Counted from the stretch's first letter, positions 1 to 9,255 are shown. The stretch is 64,000 nucleotides of DNA from Sphingopyxis sp. CCNWLW2 (GCF_037095755.1 NZ_JBAWKJ010000002.1:682001-746000); one strand, 5' to 3'. Translations and numbers: made by a program. Notes: a model not told the origin generated them from the letters alone.

Positions 1-960
1 CCTGGCATGGTGGATTTCGGCAATTCGCGCCACGATCGCGAGGCCCAGGCCCGCCCCGCCGGCGTTCGCATGATCGGCGCGAGCGAACCGCTGGCTGAGC
101 GCCGCAAGGTCCGCAGACGACAAGCCAGCCCCCTCATCCCTGACACATATGCGGGCATCCGGCCCGACCGCGATCACGACCGTTCCGCCCTCGGGGGTCA
201 CGCGCAGCGCATTTTCCACCAGGTTCGACACCGCCGCCGCGAGCGTTTCCCTGATTCCCGAAACGATGGGCTCGCCCTCGACCGCCAGCGCGACATGCCT
301 GCCCTGCTCGGCCGCCAGCGGTGCAAAGCGGTTGGTCACATCCATCGCAACGTCCGGCAGGGAAACGATATCGTGAGAGACAGGGCGCGCCACATGGGCC
401 TCCACCTGCGCCATCATCATGATCTGACCGACGAGCCGCTTCATCGCGGCAACGTCCTTCTTGAGCCGGAGAGCGTCGGGCGAACCCAGTCGGTCCAGTT
501 CGATCATCAGGATCGCCAGCGGCGTCCGCAGTTCGTGGGCGACATTGGCGGCAAAGGCCTCGCGCTGCTCCGCGACGTCGTCGAGGCGCGCCAGCAGATC
601 GTTCAGTGCGCGCGCGAAGGGCTGTGTTTCGAGGGGAAATTCCTCAAGATTGACACGGAAGCCGCGGTCGGTGCCCACCACCGAATCCGTGTGGGCAGCC
701 GCCGTGCTCAGCGGGGCGAGCGATGTCCGAATGACCCATCGGACCGCGAAAAACATCGGCACCATAAGCAGGAGGAGCGGCAGGACGACATGTTCCGCGA
801 TTTCGAGCCATTCGCCGCGCCAGCCATCTGCCGACGACTTTTGCTCGAGCATCACCTCGACATCGAAACTGACGAAAATGATCAACGCAAGACCGCCGAA
901 CACGCCGGTCCATGCAAGGCCGCGCGTCAGCCGGCGCGATACGGAATGCGGCGCTTTAAT
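1..960 (-). CDS. Two-component sensor histidine kinase (partial, C-terminus beyond window)
   Basis: Inner-membrane sensor kinase that would phosphorylate the response regulator encoded just upstream. The readable 320 residues show an N-terminal transmembrane segment (about 14-31), a short periplasmic loop, a second membrane segment (58-77), a HAMP-like linker, the H-box AHELRTPL with the phospho-accepting His at about 142, an N-box (NLVENALRVTPEGG), a G1 box (DEGAGLS) and a G2 box (GAGLGLAIV); the last few residues are cut by the window edge. No ATG, GTG or TTG precedes the membrane segment in frame; the frame runs back to an ATT that overlaps the TAA of the regulator (ATTAA). The first conventional start is GTG at 901-903, which would remove basic residues normally kept in such kinases. 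The start is therefore uncertain; the family call is firm. Confidence 0.85.
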   Translation of the reverse strand, partial: MKAPHSVSRRLTRGLAWTGVFGGLALIIFVSFDVEVMLEQKSSADGWRGEWLEIAEHVVLPLLLLMVPMFFAVRWVIRTSLAPLSTAAAHTDSVVGTDRGFRVNLEEFPLETQPFARALNDLLARLDDVAEQREAFAANVAHELRTPLAILMIELDRLGSPDALRLKKDVAAMKRLVGQIMMMAQVEAHVARPVSHDIVSLPDVAMDVTNRFAPLAAEQGRHVALAVEGEPIVSGIRETLAAAVSNLVENALRVTPEGGTVVIAVGPDARICVRDEGAGLSSADLAALSQRFARADHANAGGAGLGLAIVARIAEIHHAR

Positions 961-1633
961 CCCCGTAGTCCCGAAGCAGATAGCCCATTCCGCGGACGGT
1001 CACGAGCCGGTCGGGATGATCGGCATCGCTCAGCTTATGGCGAAGCCGGGACACAATGGCCTCGACCGCATTGGGCGTCACGGGTTCGTCGAACCGGTAC
1101 AGCGCTTCCTCGATGGTCGACCGGCGCACGACGGCTCCAGCCCGGCGGATCAGCAGTTCCAGCAAATCGGCTTCGCGGCGGGTCAGTTCGATGGCGTTGT
1201 CGCCGCTCCGCGCCGTCCGCGCCGCCACGTCGAACGCCAGCTTCCCGGCCCTGATGATCGGCAGGCTGCGCGTTCCCGGCCGGCGCAGGAGCGCGCGAAG
1301 GCGGGCGGCGAGCTCCTCGATTTCTACAGGTTTGACGAGATAGTCGTCCGCCCCGCCATCAAGCCCGGCGATCCGATCCCCCATCCCGTCGCGCGCGGTC
1401 AAGATCAGGACAGGCGGCAGGGGATGACCCGGCCGTTCGCGGCGCAACCACTCGAGCCCATCACCATCCGGCAGCCCCAGGTCCAGAATCACCGCATCAT
1501 ATGTCACGCTGGCAAGAGCGACCTCGGCTTCGTCGATATTCCCGACGCCATCCCCGCTGAATCCATGCTGAGCCAGGCCATGCGAAACGAGCCCCGCCAG
1601 ACGATCGTTGTCCTCTATGATCAGGACGCGCAT
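956..1633 (-). CDS. OmpR/PhoB-family response regulator
   Basis: DNA-binding partner of the adjacent kinase, 225 residues. The receiver domain has the acidic pair E7-D8, the phospho-acceptor D51 in LDLGLPDGDG, T79 and K101 in the LVKPVE loop. A winged-helix output domain occupies about 125-222 and ends in the family pattern VRGMGYLL. The ATG at 1631-1633 starts MRVLIIEDN as usual for the family; a longer frame to 1669 is open but has no family similarity. The kinase follows with a 3-nt overlap, so the pair is probably translationally coupled. It is closest in feel to the QseB/PmrA/TctD group; the signal and target genes cannot be deduced. Confidence 0.93.
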   Translation of the reverse strand: MRVLIIEDNDRLAGLVSHGLAQHGFSGDGVGNIDEAEVALASVTYDAVILDLGLPDGDGLEWLRRERPGHPLPPVLILTARDGMGDRIAGLDGGADDYLVKPVEIEELAARLRALLRRPGTRSLPIIRAGKLAFDVAARTARSGDNAIELTRREADLLELLIRRAGAVVRRSTIEEALYRFDEPVTPNAVEAIVSRLRHKLSDADHPDRLVTVRGMGYLLRDYGD

Positions 1634-1924
1634 GTCGCACCAATTGGCAGCGGAGCCCCCCACGGTCATCGCCAGGCACGAACCCTTAAAACCACCCCGC
1701 GCGTTAAGGGAAACTGTCTGCCGGGCGGGCTGAGTATGAACTCATTATTCACGAAATCAAGAAGGCCGGGATTCGCATCCTCAGCGCAGTTGGCAAGAAC
1801 CCTGCCGATCAAACTGCAATTACCCCCGACCTTCCTCAAGCCGGAATTGTCCGATGACCGGAACTAACCGCGACCAAGTTGGCACGGAGGCCCTTATCCA
1901 GTCGGGTTGAAACTAGGGAAATAG
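1634..1924. other. Intergenic stretch between response regulator and tRNA-Ser
   Basis: This 291-bp gap holds no complete gene. On the plus strand, after a TAA at 1704-1706, a frame with protein-like composition (EYELIIHEIKKAGIRI and onward) runs to a TGA at 1855-1857, but it contains no ATG, GTG or TTG start. It may be a gene remnant or chance. The promoter of the two-component operon should lie in 1640-1730 reading leftwards, but I see no convincing -35/-10 pair. Confidence 0.3.
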
Positions 1925-1927
1925 TGG

Positions 1928-2017
1928 CGGAGACGGAGGGATTCGAACCCTCGGTACCGGATTTACCAGTACGACGGTTTAGCAAACCGTTGGTTTCAGC
2001 CACTCACCCACGTCTCC
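1928..2017 (-). tRNA. tRNA-Ser (anticodon GCU)
   Basis: Read on the minus strand, the acceptor stem GGAGACG (2017-2011) pairs with CGTCTCC (1935-1929), followed by discriminator G at 1928. A genome-encoded CCA sits at 1927-1925. The anticodon loop of the stem ACGGTTT/AAACCGT carries GCT, giving serine AGC/AGU decoding. A long variable arm (CGTACTGGTAAATCCGGTACC region) is typical of class II serine tRNAs, and the T-arm GGGTTCGAATCCC is intact. The length of 90 nt before CCA fits. Confidence 0.96.
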
Positions 2018-2260
2018 GCATGGCCTGTCGCGCTAACGACAGTCTGGCCTAGGCGGGTCGCTATAGCCATGCACTTCGCACCCCGCAACGGCAAAGATTG
2101 TGCAATTTTGGTGTCGAAGCAGGCATTTCGTCGCCCGGATGATTCGGCCTGGCGTAAATTCGACTCAAGTCATCGCCGGTTCATTGCTCGAGCGCGAAAG
2201 CGAGTCATGATTAACGCAGAATATGGCGCGTGTGCGCCGCTCGATCTTTGGGGGTCCAAT

Positions 2261-3034
2261 ATGCGCAAAACGATTACCAGCCTTGCCTTGGCAGCAATGG
2301 CATCGCTCGGCCTCGCGCTGACGCCGCTTCCCGCAGCCGCGCAGATGCGCGAAGTCGATCCCAACAGCACCGCAATCGATTCCGATCTCAACAATCCTGC
2401 ACCGCCGCCGGTATCGAGCGATTCGACGGTCGGCACGTCGTACGATAGCGACCTTGCAACGGGCGACCAGCAGACCAGCGAGACACCGCCCATGGACGGC
2501 ACCGCGGCCAGCGCCGACGTCTCGGCGACCACGATCGCGGCGACGCCCGGGTCAACCTATAAGAAGGACGATCTGATCGGAGCTGCCGAAGGGGTGTTCG
2601 GTAAGGGCGCGCAAGGGCTTGCGGGGCTGATAGAGGACATATTGAAGAAGCAGGGCGAGCCCAACGCCTATATTGTCGGGCGCGAGGCCGGCGGCGCGCT
2701 GGTGCTCGGCGTGCGTTACGGCTCAGGGACGCTGCATCACAAGATCGAGGGCGAACTGCCCGCTTATTGGACCGGCCCGTCGATCGGGTTCGACGCCGGC
2801 GCCAATGCGGGCAATACCTTTGTCCTCGTCTATAATCTGTTCGACAGCGAGGACCTCTACAAGCGCTTCCCCGCGGGCGAAGGCGCCGCCTATCTGGTCG
2901 GCGGCTTCAACGCGAGCTATATGCGCCGCGGCGACGTCGTCCTGATCCCGATCCGCGTCGGGGTCGGCGCGCGGCTTGGCGTGAACGCCGGCTATATGAA
3001 GTTCCGCAAGAAACAGAACTGGGTGCCCTTCTAA
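2261..3034 (+). CDS. EipA-family (DUF1134) periplasmic envelope-integrity protein
   Basis: 257-residue exported protein. Residues 1-28 form a signal peptide ending in LPAAAQ; a low-complexity Asp/Ser/Thr/Pro-rich linker follows (about 29-95), then a compact domain of about 160 residues with the DUF1134 hallmarks GVFGKGAQGLAGLIE, GSGTLHHKI, WTGPSIGFDAG and FPAGEGAAYLVGG. EipA of Brucella and Caulobacter relatives is a small lipid-binding-like beta-barrel needed for cell-envelope integrity; the molecular activity is unsettled. The start ATG at 2261 is preceded by GGGGG at a suitable distance and is the only start that gives a signal peptide; the open frame extends to 2069 without support. A strong terminator follows. 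Confidence 0.9.
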   Translation: MRKTITSLALAAMASLGLALTPLPAAAQMREVDPNSTAIDSDLNNPAPPPVSSDSTVGTSYDSDLATGDQQTSETPPMDGTAASADVSATTIAATPGSTYKKDDLIGAAEGVFGKGAQGLAGLIEDILKKQGEPNAYIVGREAGGALVLGVRYGSGTLHHKIEGELPAYWTGPSIGFDAGANAGNTFVLVYNLFDSEDLYKRFPAGEGAAYLVGGFNASYMRRGDVVLIPIRVGVGARLGVNAGYMKFRKKQNWVPF

Positions 3035-3061
3035 ACCTCGGCATTGCCACGGGGGCGACGG

Positions 3062-3090
3062 GCCCGCGCTCTCGGGCGCGGGCTTTTTCT
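3062..3090 (+). terminator. Rho-independent terminator after eipA gene
   Basis: An 8-bp perfect GC-rich stem, GCCCGCGC (3062-3069) with GCGCGGGC (3076-3083), closes a 6-nt loop and is followed directly by TTTTTCTTT. It ends the eipA transcript before the diguanylate cyclase gene. Confidence 0.88.
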
Positions 3091-3150
3091 TTGCCTCGAA
3101 CCTAGGCCGCCGTTACCGAACCTTAACCTTATGAGCGCACGATCCACGTT

Positions 3151-4362
3151 ATGAGACGATCGGATTCCCCCGCACCGATCCAGCCCCCTTCGCGCTTGCA
3201 CATTTTCCCAAGCCCGGCGGCTCTTCCACTCCCCGTGTATCGCGATTTCGTCGCCATGCTATTCAGCATGTGGGTCCCGATATTCGGACTCGGAATCGTT
3301 TTTGTCGGGATATGCCTCCTGGTCGGCCGGGAGCTCGACAACCCCTTCCTTCTCGCCCTCGCCGGGCTGGGCGCCGTCACCACCTTTGTTCGCCTGGCCA
3401 CAATCCGCGCCTGGTTTCGCGCGGGGCCCGTCGGCGATTTCGTTGCCCTAAGGCGCTGGGAACGTCGCTATGCGATCGGCAATTATGCGTCGGCGATCCT
3501 TCTCGCGCTGCTCAACGTCATCGCCATATCGTCGCATTATCCGCTGCTGCACCTCATCACGGTCAGCCTGGTCTTCAGCTTTGGCGCGGGCATCGTTTCG
3601 CGGACATCGGTTCGGCCGAAAATCTGCGTCACCAGCCTTTTGATCGCGACCATACCCACGATCGTGGCCCTCGCGCTTCACGCTTTCGACGCGCATCCCA
3701 TTCCGCTGCACGGCGAGCTGTTCCTGATCGAGGCATTCATCGTCGCGATGATCACCGGGCTCAGCCTCCAGACCGTGGTCCATCTCTATCGGTCGGCGGT
3801 CGAGCATCACACCGCGCGGCACGACATGGCGAAGTTGGCCCGAACCGACGCGCTCACCGGCCTTTCGAACCGCCTGCTGCTGCGCGAGCAGTTCCAGTTT
3901 CACACCGCGACGGCGCTGCGCGCGAAAAACCAGGTCGCGCTCCATTTCCTCGACCTCGACGGTTTCAAGGCGATCAACGACCGCTACGGCCATCCCGCCG
4001 GCGATGCGCTGCTCGAACAGGTCGCGCGCCGTCTGGAAGGGATGGTGCGCAGCGAAGACGTCGTGTCGCGCCTCGGCGGCGATGAATTCATCGTGCTGCA
4101 GGTCGGAGTAGGCGACGACAGCGAGGCCGAACTGCTCGCCCGCCGGATCATCCGAGAGATAAGCAAGCCCTATCTGGTCGACGATATTTCGATGTCGATA
4201 TCGGTCAGCGTCGGGATTGCAACGGCGCCCAAGCTGGGGGTCGAGCTGGAACGGCTTCTGGCATGCGCCGATGCCGCGCTCTACCGCGCCAAGGCGGGCG
4301 GGAAAGCGCGTGCGCTCTTCTGTGTCGAAGCCGATGCGGCGATGGCCGACATGGCGGCCTGA
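3151..4362 (+). CDS. Membrane-bound GGDEF diguanylate cyclase
   Basis: 403 residues. The N-terminal 200 residues contain about six hydrophobic segments, without a recognisable sensor family, followed by a short linker (about 205-228) and a full GGDEF domain (about 229-395). The active-site motif GGDEF lies at about 309-313, and an RxxD inhibitory site (RSED) sits exactly five residues before it, so product feedback by cyclic di-GMP is expected. The substrate-binding FLDLDGFKAIND stretch is intact. The protein should make c-di-GMP at the inner membrane in response to an unknown signal. The first ATG of the frame is used here; GTG and ATG codons further in (for example MLFSMW) are possible true starts. 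No EAL domain is attached. Confidence 0.9.
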   Translation: MRRSDSPAPIQPPSRLHIFPSPAALPLPVYRDFVAMLFSMWVPIFGLGIVFVGICLLVGRELDNPFLLALAGLGAVTTFVRLATIRAWFRAGPVGDFVALRRWERRYAIGNYASAILLALLNVIAISSHYPLLHLITVSLVFSFGAGIVSRTSVRPKICVTSLLIATIPTIVALALHAFDAHPIPLHGELFLIEAFIVAMITGLSLQTVVHLYRSAVEHHTARHDMAKLARTDALTGLSNRLLLREQFQFHTATALRAKNQVALHFLDLDGFKAINDRYGHPAGDALLEQVARRLEGMVRSEDVVSRLGGDEFIVLQVGVGDDSEAELLARRIIREISKPYLVDDISMSISVSVGIATAPKLGVELERLLACADAALYRAKAGGKARALFCVEADAAMADMAA

Positions 4363-4381
4363 ATACCCTAGGGTCGGAACC

Positions 4382-4936
4382 CTAATCGCCGTCGAAGGCG
4401 ATCAATGTTTCGCAGGCCAGCCCCGCCGTTTCGAGCCGCTGCGATCCGCCGAGATCGGGCAGGTCGATCACGAATAGCGCGGCCGCGACCTCGGCCCCGA
4501 CACTCCGCATCAGCGCGGCGGTGGCGAGGATCGTCCCGCCGGTCGCGAGGAGGTCGTCGACAAGGACGACGCGGTGGCCCGGCAGCACCGCACCTTCGTG
4601 CAGCTCTAGGCGATCGACGCCATATTCGAGTTCATAGTCGACGCCGATGGTGACGCCGGGCAGCTTACCTGCCTTGCGCACGGGAACGACGCCGAGGCCC
4701 ATCGCGGTCGCCATCGCGGCGCCGAACAGAAAGCCGCGCGCCTCGACCGCGACGATGAAGTCGGGACGGTGAACGGCGGCGAGCGCGCTCAGCCGGCGCG
4801 CGCTTTCGGCAAAACCGGCGGCATCGCCGATCAGCGTCGTGATATCGCGAAACTGGATGCCCGGCTTGGGAAAGTCCGGGATGGTGCGGACGAGCGACGC
4901 GAGGTCGAGGTCCGGTTGGGGCGGGAGGGCGATCAT
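4382..4936 (-). CDS. apt: Adenine phosphoribosyltransferase
   Basis: Purine-salvage enzyme converting adenine and PRPP to AMP, cytosolic. At 184 residues it has the usual length. The N-terminal IPDFPKPGIQFRDIT signature, the EARGFLFG segment and the PRPP-binding loop VLVDDLLATGGT are all present. It is the last gene of the minus-strand petABC cluster, 23 bp after the petC stop, so it is probably co-transcribed with the respiratory genes although it has no functional link with them. The stop faces the GGDEF gene stop across 19 bp. Confidence 0.96.
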   Translation of the reverse strand: MIALPPQPDLDLASLVRTIPDFPKPGIQFRDITTLIGDAAGFAESARRLSALAAVHRPDFIVAVEARGFLFGAAMATAMGLGVVPVRKAGKLPGVTIGVDYELEYGVDRLELHEGAVLPGHRVVLVDDLLATGGTILATAALMRSVGAEVAAALFVIDLPDLGGSQRLETAGLACETLIAFDGD

Positions 4937-4959
4937 GTTGGCCGCCCTCCGCTATGCCC

Positions 4960-5772
4960 TCAATGCTTCTTGTCGGCCCAGATGTTCCGGTACGACAGGT
5001 ACGTCAGCACGGTGAAGATCAGCAGGAAAAAGAAGACTGCATAACCCACCTGGATGCGCTTGATCAGCTTCGGTTCGGCGGTCCACACGAGGAACGCGGT
5101 GACGTCCTTCGACATCTGGTCGACCGTCGCCTTGGTGCCGTCGGCATAGGTGACCTGATTGGGCGCCAGCGGCGGGGCCATCGCGAGGTTGAGGTTCGCG
5201 AAATAGGGGTTGTAGTGCAGCCCCGTGCCCGGCTTCAGTTCCGCGGGAAGATTCTTCGGCGGATTCTGGAAGCCCGTCAGCAGCGAATAGATATAATCCT
5301 TGCCGCCTTCGCGGGCCTTGGTGATCAGCGAGAGATCGGGCGGCAGCGCGTTGTTGTTGGCAGCACGCGCGGCGACTTCATTCGCATAGGGCGACGGGAA
5401 ATAATCCGACGGCAGGCCATCGCGCGTTGCCGGCTCACCCGTGTCGGGGTTGACCGACGGAACCTGAAAACCCTTGGCGAAGGTCTTGATCTGGCCTTCG
5501 GTGTAGCCAAGGTCCGCAATGTCGCGGAAGGCAACGAGGTTCAGGCTGTGACAAGCCGAGCAGACTTCCTTGTACACCTGCATCCCGCGCTGCAGCTGGG
5601 CCTTGTCCCAATGCGGCAGGACGATGCCATCGCTGGCCAGCTTCAGATGCCGGGGATGCTTGTGAAACTCGTGCGCGACATTCGGTTCATTGGACCAGGG
5701 CGTCGTGAAGATCGCGAGCACCAGCGCGGCAATGAAACCGAGACCGACGAGAAAACCGAGCGGACGAACCAT
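4960..5772 (-). CDS. petC: Cytochrome c1 of the bc1 complex
   Basis: Haem-bearing subunit of ubiquinol:cytochrome c oxidoreductase that passes electrons from the Rieske centre to soluble cytochrome c. 270 residues with an N-terminal membrane/signal segment, the covalent haem site CSACH at about 91-95, a Met-containing region NLAMAPPL that supplies the sixth ligand, and a C-terminal membrane anchor ending in YRNIWADKKH. Third gene of petABC, 31 bp after petB. The order and sequence are typical of alphaproteobacteria. Confidence 0.97.
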   Translation of the reverse strand: MVRPLGFLVGLGFIAALVLAIFTTPWSNEPNVAHEFHKHPRHLKLASDGIVLPHWDKAQLQRGMQVYKEVCSACHSLNLVAFRDIADLGYTEGQIKTFAKGFQVPSVNPDTGEPATRDGLPSDYFPSPYANEVAARAANNNALPPDLSLITKAREGGKDYIYSLLTGFQNPPKNLPAELKPGTGLHYNPYFANLNLAMAPPLAPNQVTYADGTKATVDQMSKDVTAFLVWTAEPKLIKRIQVGYAVFFFLLIFTVLTYLSYRNIWADKKH

Positions 5773-5803
5773 AGCTGTATCAGCTCCTATTAGAGTCCGG
5801 CGC

Positions 5804-7090
5804 TCAGGCCGTTGCCGAAGCCGACGAGGTGTCGGTGGCGTGTTTGGCGAGGACCGCTTCGGTAATCGAATTCGGCATCGGAAGCGGGCGTTCGATCCGC
5901 GACACGATCGGCAGAATCACCAGGAAGTGGGCGAAATAGTAGATCGCGCCGATCTGGCTGGCGAACACCCACGGCTGCTCCGCCGGCTGCATGCCGCACC
6001 AGCCGAGAAGCAGCACGTCGAGGACCAGGATCCAGAAGAAGACCCGGTACAGCGGGCGATAGTTCGACGACTTGATCGGCGAGCTGTCGAGCCAGGGCAG
6101 GAAGAACAGCAGCGCGATCGAAGCGAACATCGCAATGACACCCCACAGCTTCGCGTCGATCCACAGGAAGTTGAAGGTGAAGGCCTTCAGGATCGCGTAG
6201 AAAGGCAGGAAGTACCATTCGGGAACGATATGCGCGGGGGTCGAAAGCGAGTTCGCCGGGATATAGTTGTCGGCGTGGCCGAGCGTGTTCGGGCTAAAGA
6301 AAGTCAGCGCGACAAAGATCAGCAAGAAGACGCCGACGCCGAAGCCGTCCTTCGCGGTGTAATAGGGGTGGAACGGGACGGTGTCCTGTTCGTCCTTCAC
6401 CTCGATACCCGTCGGGTTCGACGAGCCCGGGATGTGCAGCGCCCAGATGTGCAGGATGATGACACCCAGGATCACGAACGGCAGCAGATAGTGCAGCGAG
6501 AAGAAGCGGTTGAGCGTGGCGTTGTCGGGGACGAAGCCGCCGAGCAGCCATTCGCGCACCGGTTCGCCGACGATCGGTATGGCCGAGAAGAAGCCGGTGA
6601 TCACCTGCGCGCCCCAGAAGCTCATCTGGCCCCACGGAAGCACATAGCCCATGAAGGCGGTCGCCATCATCAGGAGGAAGATCACGACGCCGAGCAGCCA
6701 CACCATTTCGCGCGGCGCCTTGTACGAACCGTAATAGAGGCCGCGGAAGATGTGCAAATAGACGACGATGAAGAACATGCTCGCGCCGTTCATATGCGCG
6801 TAGCGGATGAACCAGCCGGCGTTCACGTCGCGCATGATATGCTCGACCGAATTGAACGCGACGCTCGCGTTCGCGGCATAGTGCATCGCCAGAACGATAC
6901 CGGTGATGATCTGGATCATCAGCGCGGCGCCGGCGAGGACGCCGAAGTTCCAGAAATAGTTGAGGTTGCGCGGCACCGGATAGCCGGGACCCGTGGCATT
7001 ATAGACGAGGCGCGGAATCGGCAGCTTCTCGTCCATCCACTTCATCAGCGGATGCGTCGGTTCGTAGGGTTTGGCCCAGGGAAAGCTCAT
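5804..7090 (-). CDS. petB: Cytochrome b of the bc1 complex
   Basis: Integral membrane subunit (428 residues, eight or nine hydrophobic helices) carrying haems bL and bH and the quinol oxidation and quinone reduction sites. The Qo-site motif PEWY is in [12 protein letters not shown], and the [17 protein letters not shown] stretch and the paired His residues of helices B and D are visible. It lies between petA (13-bp gap) and petC. Length matches alphaproteobacterial cytochrome b. Nothing unusual is seen. Confidence 0.98.
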   Translation of the reverse strand: MSFPWAKPYEPTHPLMKWMDEKLPIPRLVYNATGPGYPVPRNLNYFWNFGVLAGAALMIQIITGIVLAMHYAANASVAFNSVEHIMRDVNAGWFIRYAHMNGASMFFIVVYLHIFRGLYYGSYKAPREMVWLLGVVIFLLMMATAFMGYVLPWGQMSFWGAQVITGFFSAIPIVGEPVREWLLGGFVPDNATLNRFFSLHYLLPFVILGVIILHIWALHIPGSSNPTGIEVKDEQDTVPFHPYYTAKDGFGVGVFLLIFVALTFFSPNTLGHADNYIPANSLSTPAHIVPEWYFLPFYAILKAFTFNFLWIDAKLWGVIAMFASIALLFFLPWLDSSPIKSSNYRPLYRVFFWILVLDVLLLGWCGMQPAEQPWVFASQIGAIYYFAHFLVILPIVSRIERPLPMPNSITEAVLAKHATDTSSASATA

Positions 7091-7103
7091 CTTATCTCGC
7101 TCC

Positions 7104-7661
7104 TCAGCCGATCGTCACGACGGTGTCGCTGTTGAATTCATAGGGCGGCACAACCAGATTCTTGGGTGCCGGGCCCTTACGGATGCGCGCCGCGGTGTCG
7201 TAGTGCGAACCGTGGCACGGGCAGAAATAACCGCCGAAATCGCCCTTGTTCTCACCCTCCGCAGCACCGAGCGGCACGCAGCCGAGATGGGTGCAGACGC
7301 CCAAGGTGATCAGCCAGTTTTCCTTGCCGGGCTTGGTACGCTGGTCGATCGTTTCGGGATCGCGGAGGTCGCCCATCGGGACAGCCTTGGCTTCGGCGAT
7401 TTCCTTGGCAACGAGGTTGCGGACGAACACAGGCTGCTTGCGCCAGCTGGTCTTGATCGCCTGGCCGGGCTGGATCGCCGAAATATCGATTTCGGTCGTC
7501 GACAGCGCGAGCACGTCGGCCGACGGGTTCATCTGGTTGAGCAGCGGCAGCACCACGGCGACCGCACCGACACCAGCGAAACTCACCGCCGCAATATTGA
7601 TGAAATCCCGGCGGCGTACGCCATCCTCGATACCGGCGTTGAGTTCAGATTCACTGGCCAT
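7104..7661 (-). CDS. petA: Rieske iron-sulfur subunit of the bc1 complex
   Basis: 185 residues. The N-terminus [15 protein letters not shown] is a twin-arginine export signal that also anchors the protein. The 2Fe-2S ligands are in CTHLGC and CPCHGSHYD, with the disulfide cysteines in the same loops. It takes the first electron from ubiquinol at the Qo site. I place the start at the ATG at 7659-7661 (MASESEL), which gives normal spacing to the RR motif; the frame stays open to 7820 but that extension has no family character. It is the promoter-proximal gene of petABC-apt; the promoter should lie in 7662-7880. Confidence 0.95.
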   Translation of the reverse strand: MASESELNAGIEDGVRRRDFINIAAVSFAGVGAVAVVLPLLNQMNPSADVLALSTTEIDISAIQPGQAIKTSWRKQPVFVRNLVAKEIAEAKAVPMGDLRDPETIDQRTKPGKENWLITLGVCTHLGCVPLGAAEGENKGDFGGYFCPCHGSHYDTAARIRKGPAPKNLVVPPYEFNSDTVVTIG

Positions 7662-7882
7662 TCGACTGCCCTTGCATGGGTGAACTAACAAAGTTCTCGA
7701 AGTTATAGCCGCCCTGTTGCACGCGCACGAAAGCGCACAACCCGGCGGCCCCTCCGGGAATTGCGGGCCTGATAGCCGCACTGTCCGGGCTTGCCAACAG
7801 GCAATTTCCGCATAACGCACTGTACCAAGCGACGGCCGCCAAGCCTCTCGATTCCCGGCGCCTTCGCCTTTATGGGGGCACC

Positions 7883-8341
7883 ATGGAAATCGCCCTGTTT
7901 CAGCCGGACATCGCCGGTAATGTCGGCACCATATTGCGCACCGCCGCCTGCTTCGGCGCGCCCGCGCATATCATCGAGCCGTGCGGATTCCCGTTTGGCG
8001 ACGCCGCGCTGAAGCGCGCGGGAATGGATTATGCGGTGCGCGCCAATGTGCGCCGGCACGCCGATTGGAATGACTTCACGCACTGGCGCGCCGAGACGGC
8101 TCGGAGGCTCGTACTGTTGACCACCGCGGGGGCGACGCCCCTGCCCGCCTTTACGTTCGAGCCCGGCGACCTGCTATTGCTCGGCGCCGAATCCTCGGGC
8201 GTGCCGCCTTATGTCCATGATGCGGCCACGGCACGGGTCGCAATTCCGATGCGCGAGGGCTTTCGCTCCTTGAATGTCGCGGTCGCGGCTGGCATCGCGC
8301 TCGCCGAAGCGCTCAGGCAAACGAAAGGCTTTCCGGCATGA
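7883..8341 (+). CDS. trmL: tRNA (cytidine/uridine-34 2'-O)-methyltransferase
   Basis: SPOUT-class methyltransferase that 2'-O-methylates the wobble base of two leucine tRNAs. 152 residues, the usual minimal TrmL size. The N-terminal NVGTILRTAACFGA and the trefoil-knot SAM motifs LLLGAESSGVP and IPMREGFRSLNVAVAAGIAL are all intact. The stop overlaps the hemF start (ATGA), so the two are translationally coupled. It is divergent from petA. Confidence 0.94.
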   Translation: MEIALFQPDIAGNVGTILRTAACFGAPAHIIEPCGFPFGDAALKRAGMDYAVRANVRRHADWNDFTHWRAETARRLVLLTTAGATPLPAFTFEPGDLLLLGAESSGVPPYVHDAATARVAIPMREGFRSLNVAVAAGIALAEALRQTKGFPA

Positions 8342-9198
8342 TCTCGCTCGACCCGCAGCAACAGACGGCACGTAACTGGTTCGAATCGCTCCGCGACCGA
8401 ATCTGTGCCGAATTCGAGAAGATCGAGGCCGAGGCGGGTAGCGACGCCCGCTTTGCCTATACACCGTGGGACCGCGAGGCCGAGGGGCTGGCGCCGGGCG
8501 AAGGCGGCGGCGGCGTGCGCGGCGTGATGACCGGCAAAGTGTTCGAAAAGGTCGGCGTCAACGTCTCGACTGTTGCCGGCGAGTTCGCCCCCGACTTTGC
8601 CGGGTCGATCCATGGCGCCGGCGAAGACCCGAGCTTCTTCGCGACCGGAATCAGCCTTGTCGCGCATATGGCGAACCCGCACGTTCCCGCGGTGCATATG
8701 AACACGCGCTTCCTCGCGACGACGAAGCGCTGGTTCGGCGGCGGCGCCGACCTCAATCCGCCGATCCCCTATCAGGAAGATACCGATGCCTTCCACGCGC
8801 GGCTGCGCGCCGCCTGCGCGCCCTTTGGCCCCGACGTTTATGAACGCTATGCGAAATGGGCCGAGGATTATTTCTATATCCCGCATCGCGGCGTCCATCG
8901 CGGCGTCGGCGGGATTTTCTACGACCATCTCGAATGCGGCGACGACGCCGAGTTCGACCGCAATTTCCAGCTGACGCAGGCGGTCGGCGAAGCGTTCCTC
9001 GACATCTTCCCGCAGATCGTGCGGCGCCGGATGGGCCTGCCCTTCACCGAGGCCGAGCGCGAGGAACAGCTGATCTGGCGCGGGCGCTACGCCGAATTCA
9101 ACCTCGTCTATGACCGCGGGACGCTGTTCGGGCTCAAGACCGGCGGCAATATCGACGCGATCCTGATGAGCCTGCCGCCGCTCGCCAAATGGAACTGA
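8338..9198 (+). CDS. hemF: Oxygen-dependent coproporphyrinogen III oxidase
   Basis: Haem-biosynthetic enzyme decarboxylating coproporphyrinogen III to protoporphyrinogen IX with O2. 286 residues. Family landmarks include GGGGVRGVMTGKVFEKVGVN, the HMNTRF segment, WFGGGADLNP and the C-terminal WRGRYAEFNLVYDRGT and GLKTGGN(I)DAILMSLPP. It begins inside the trmL stop and ends before a strong hairpin. Aerobic haem synthesis is consistent with the bc1 complex encoded nearby. Confidence 0.97.
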   Translation: MISLDPQQQTARNWFESLRDRICAEFEKIEAEAGSDARFAYTPWDREAEGLAPGEGGGGVRGVMTGKVFEKVGVNVSTVAGEFAPDFAGSIHGAGEDPSFFATGISLVAHMANPHVPAVHMNTRFLATTKRWFGGGADLNPPIPYQEDTDAFHARLRAACAPFGPDVYERYAKWAEDYFYIPHRGVHRGVGGIFYDHLECGDDAEFDRNFQLTQAVGEAFLDIFPQIVRRRMGLPFTEAEREEQLIWRGRYAEFNLVYDRGTLFGLKTGGNIDAILMSLPPLAKWN

Positions 9199-9205
9199 CA
9201 TAGAA

Positions 9206-9243
9206 AAGGGCGCCCCGTCGCCGGAGGCGCCCTTTCTATTTTT
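9206..9243. terminator. Bidirectional terminator between hemF and a convergent membrane-protein gene
   Basis: AGGGCGCC (9207-9214) pairs with GGCGCCCT (9226-9233), with AAAA on the left and TTCTATTTTT on the right. The T-rich tails on both strands fit termination of hemF and of the minus-strand gene ending at 9256. Confidence 0.82.
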
Positions 9244-9255
9244 CGTTGGCGTCGA

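Noticed and set aside
3109-3150. CtrA-like site before the diguanylate cyclase
   Set aside because: TTAC and TTAACC are present but the spacing is six instead of seven and the first half is imperfect.
5690-7135. A 481-codon plus-strand frame opposite cytochrome b
   Set aside because: Arg/Asp/His-rich shadow of petB.
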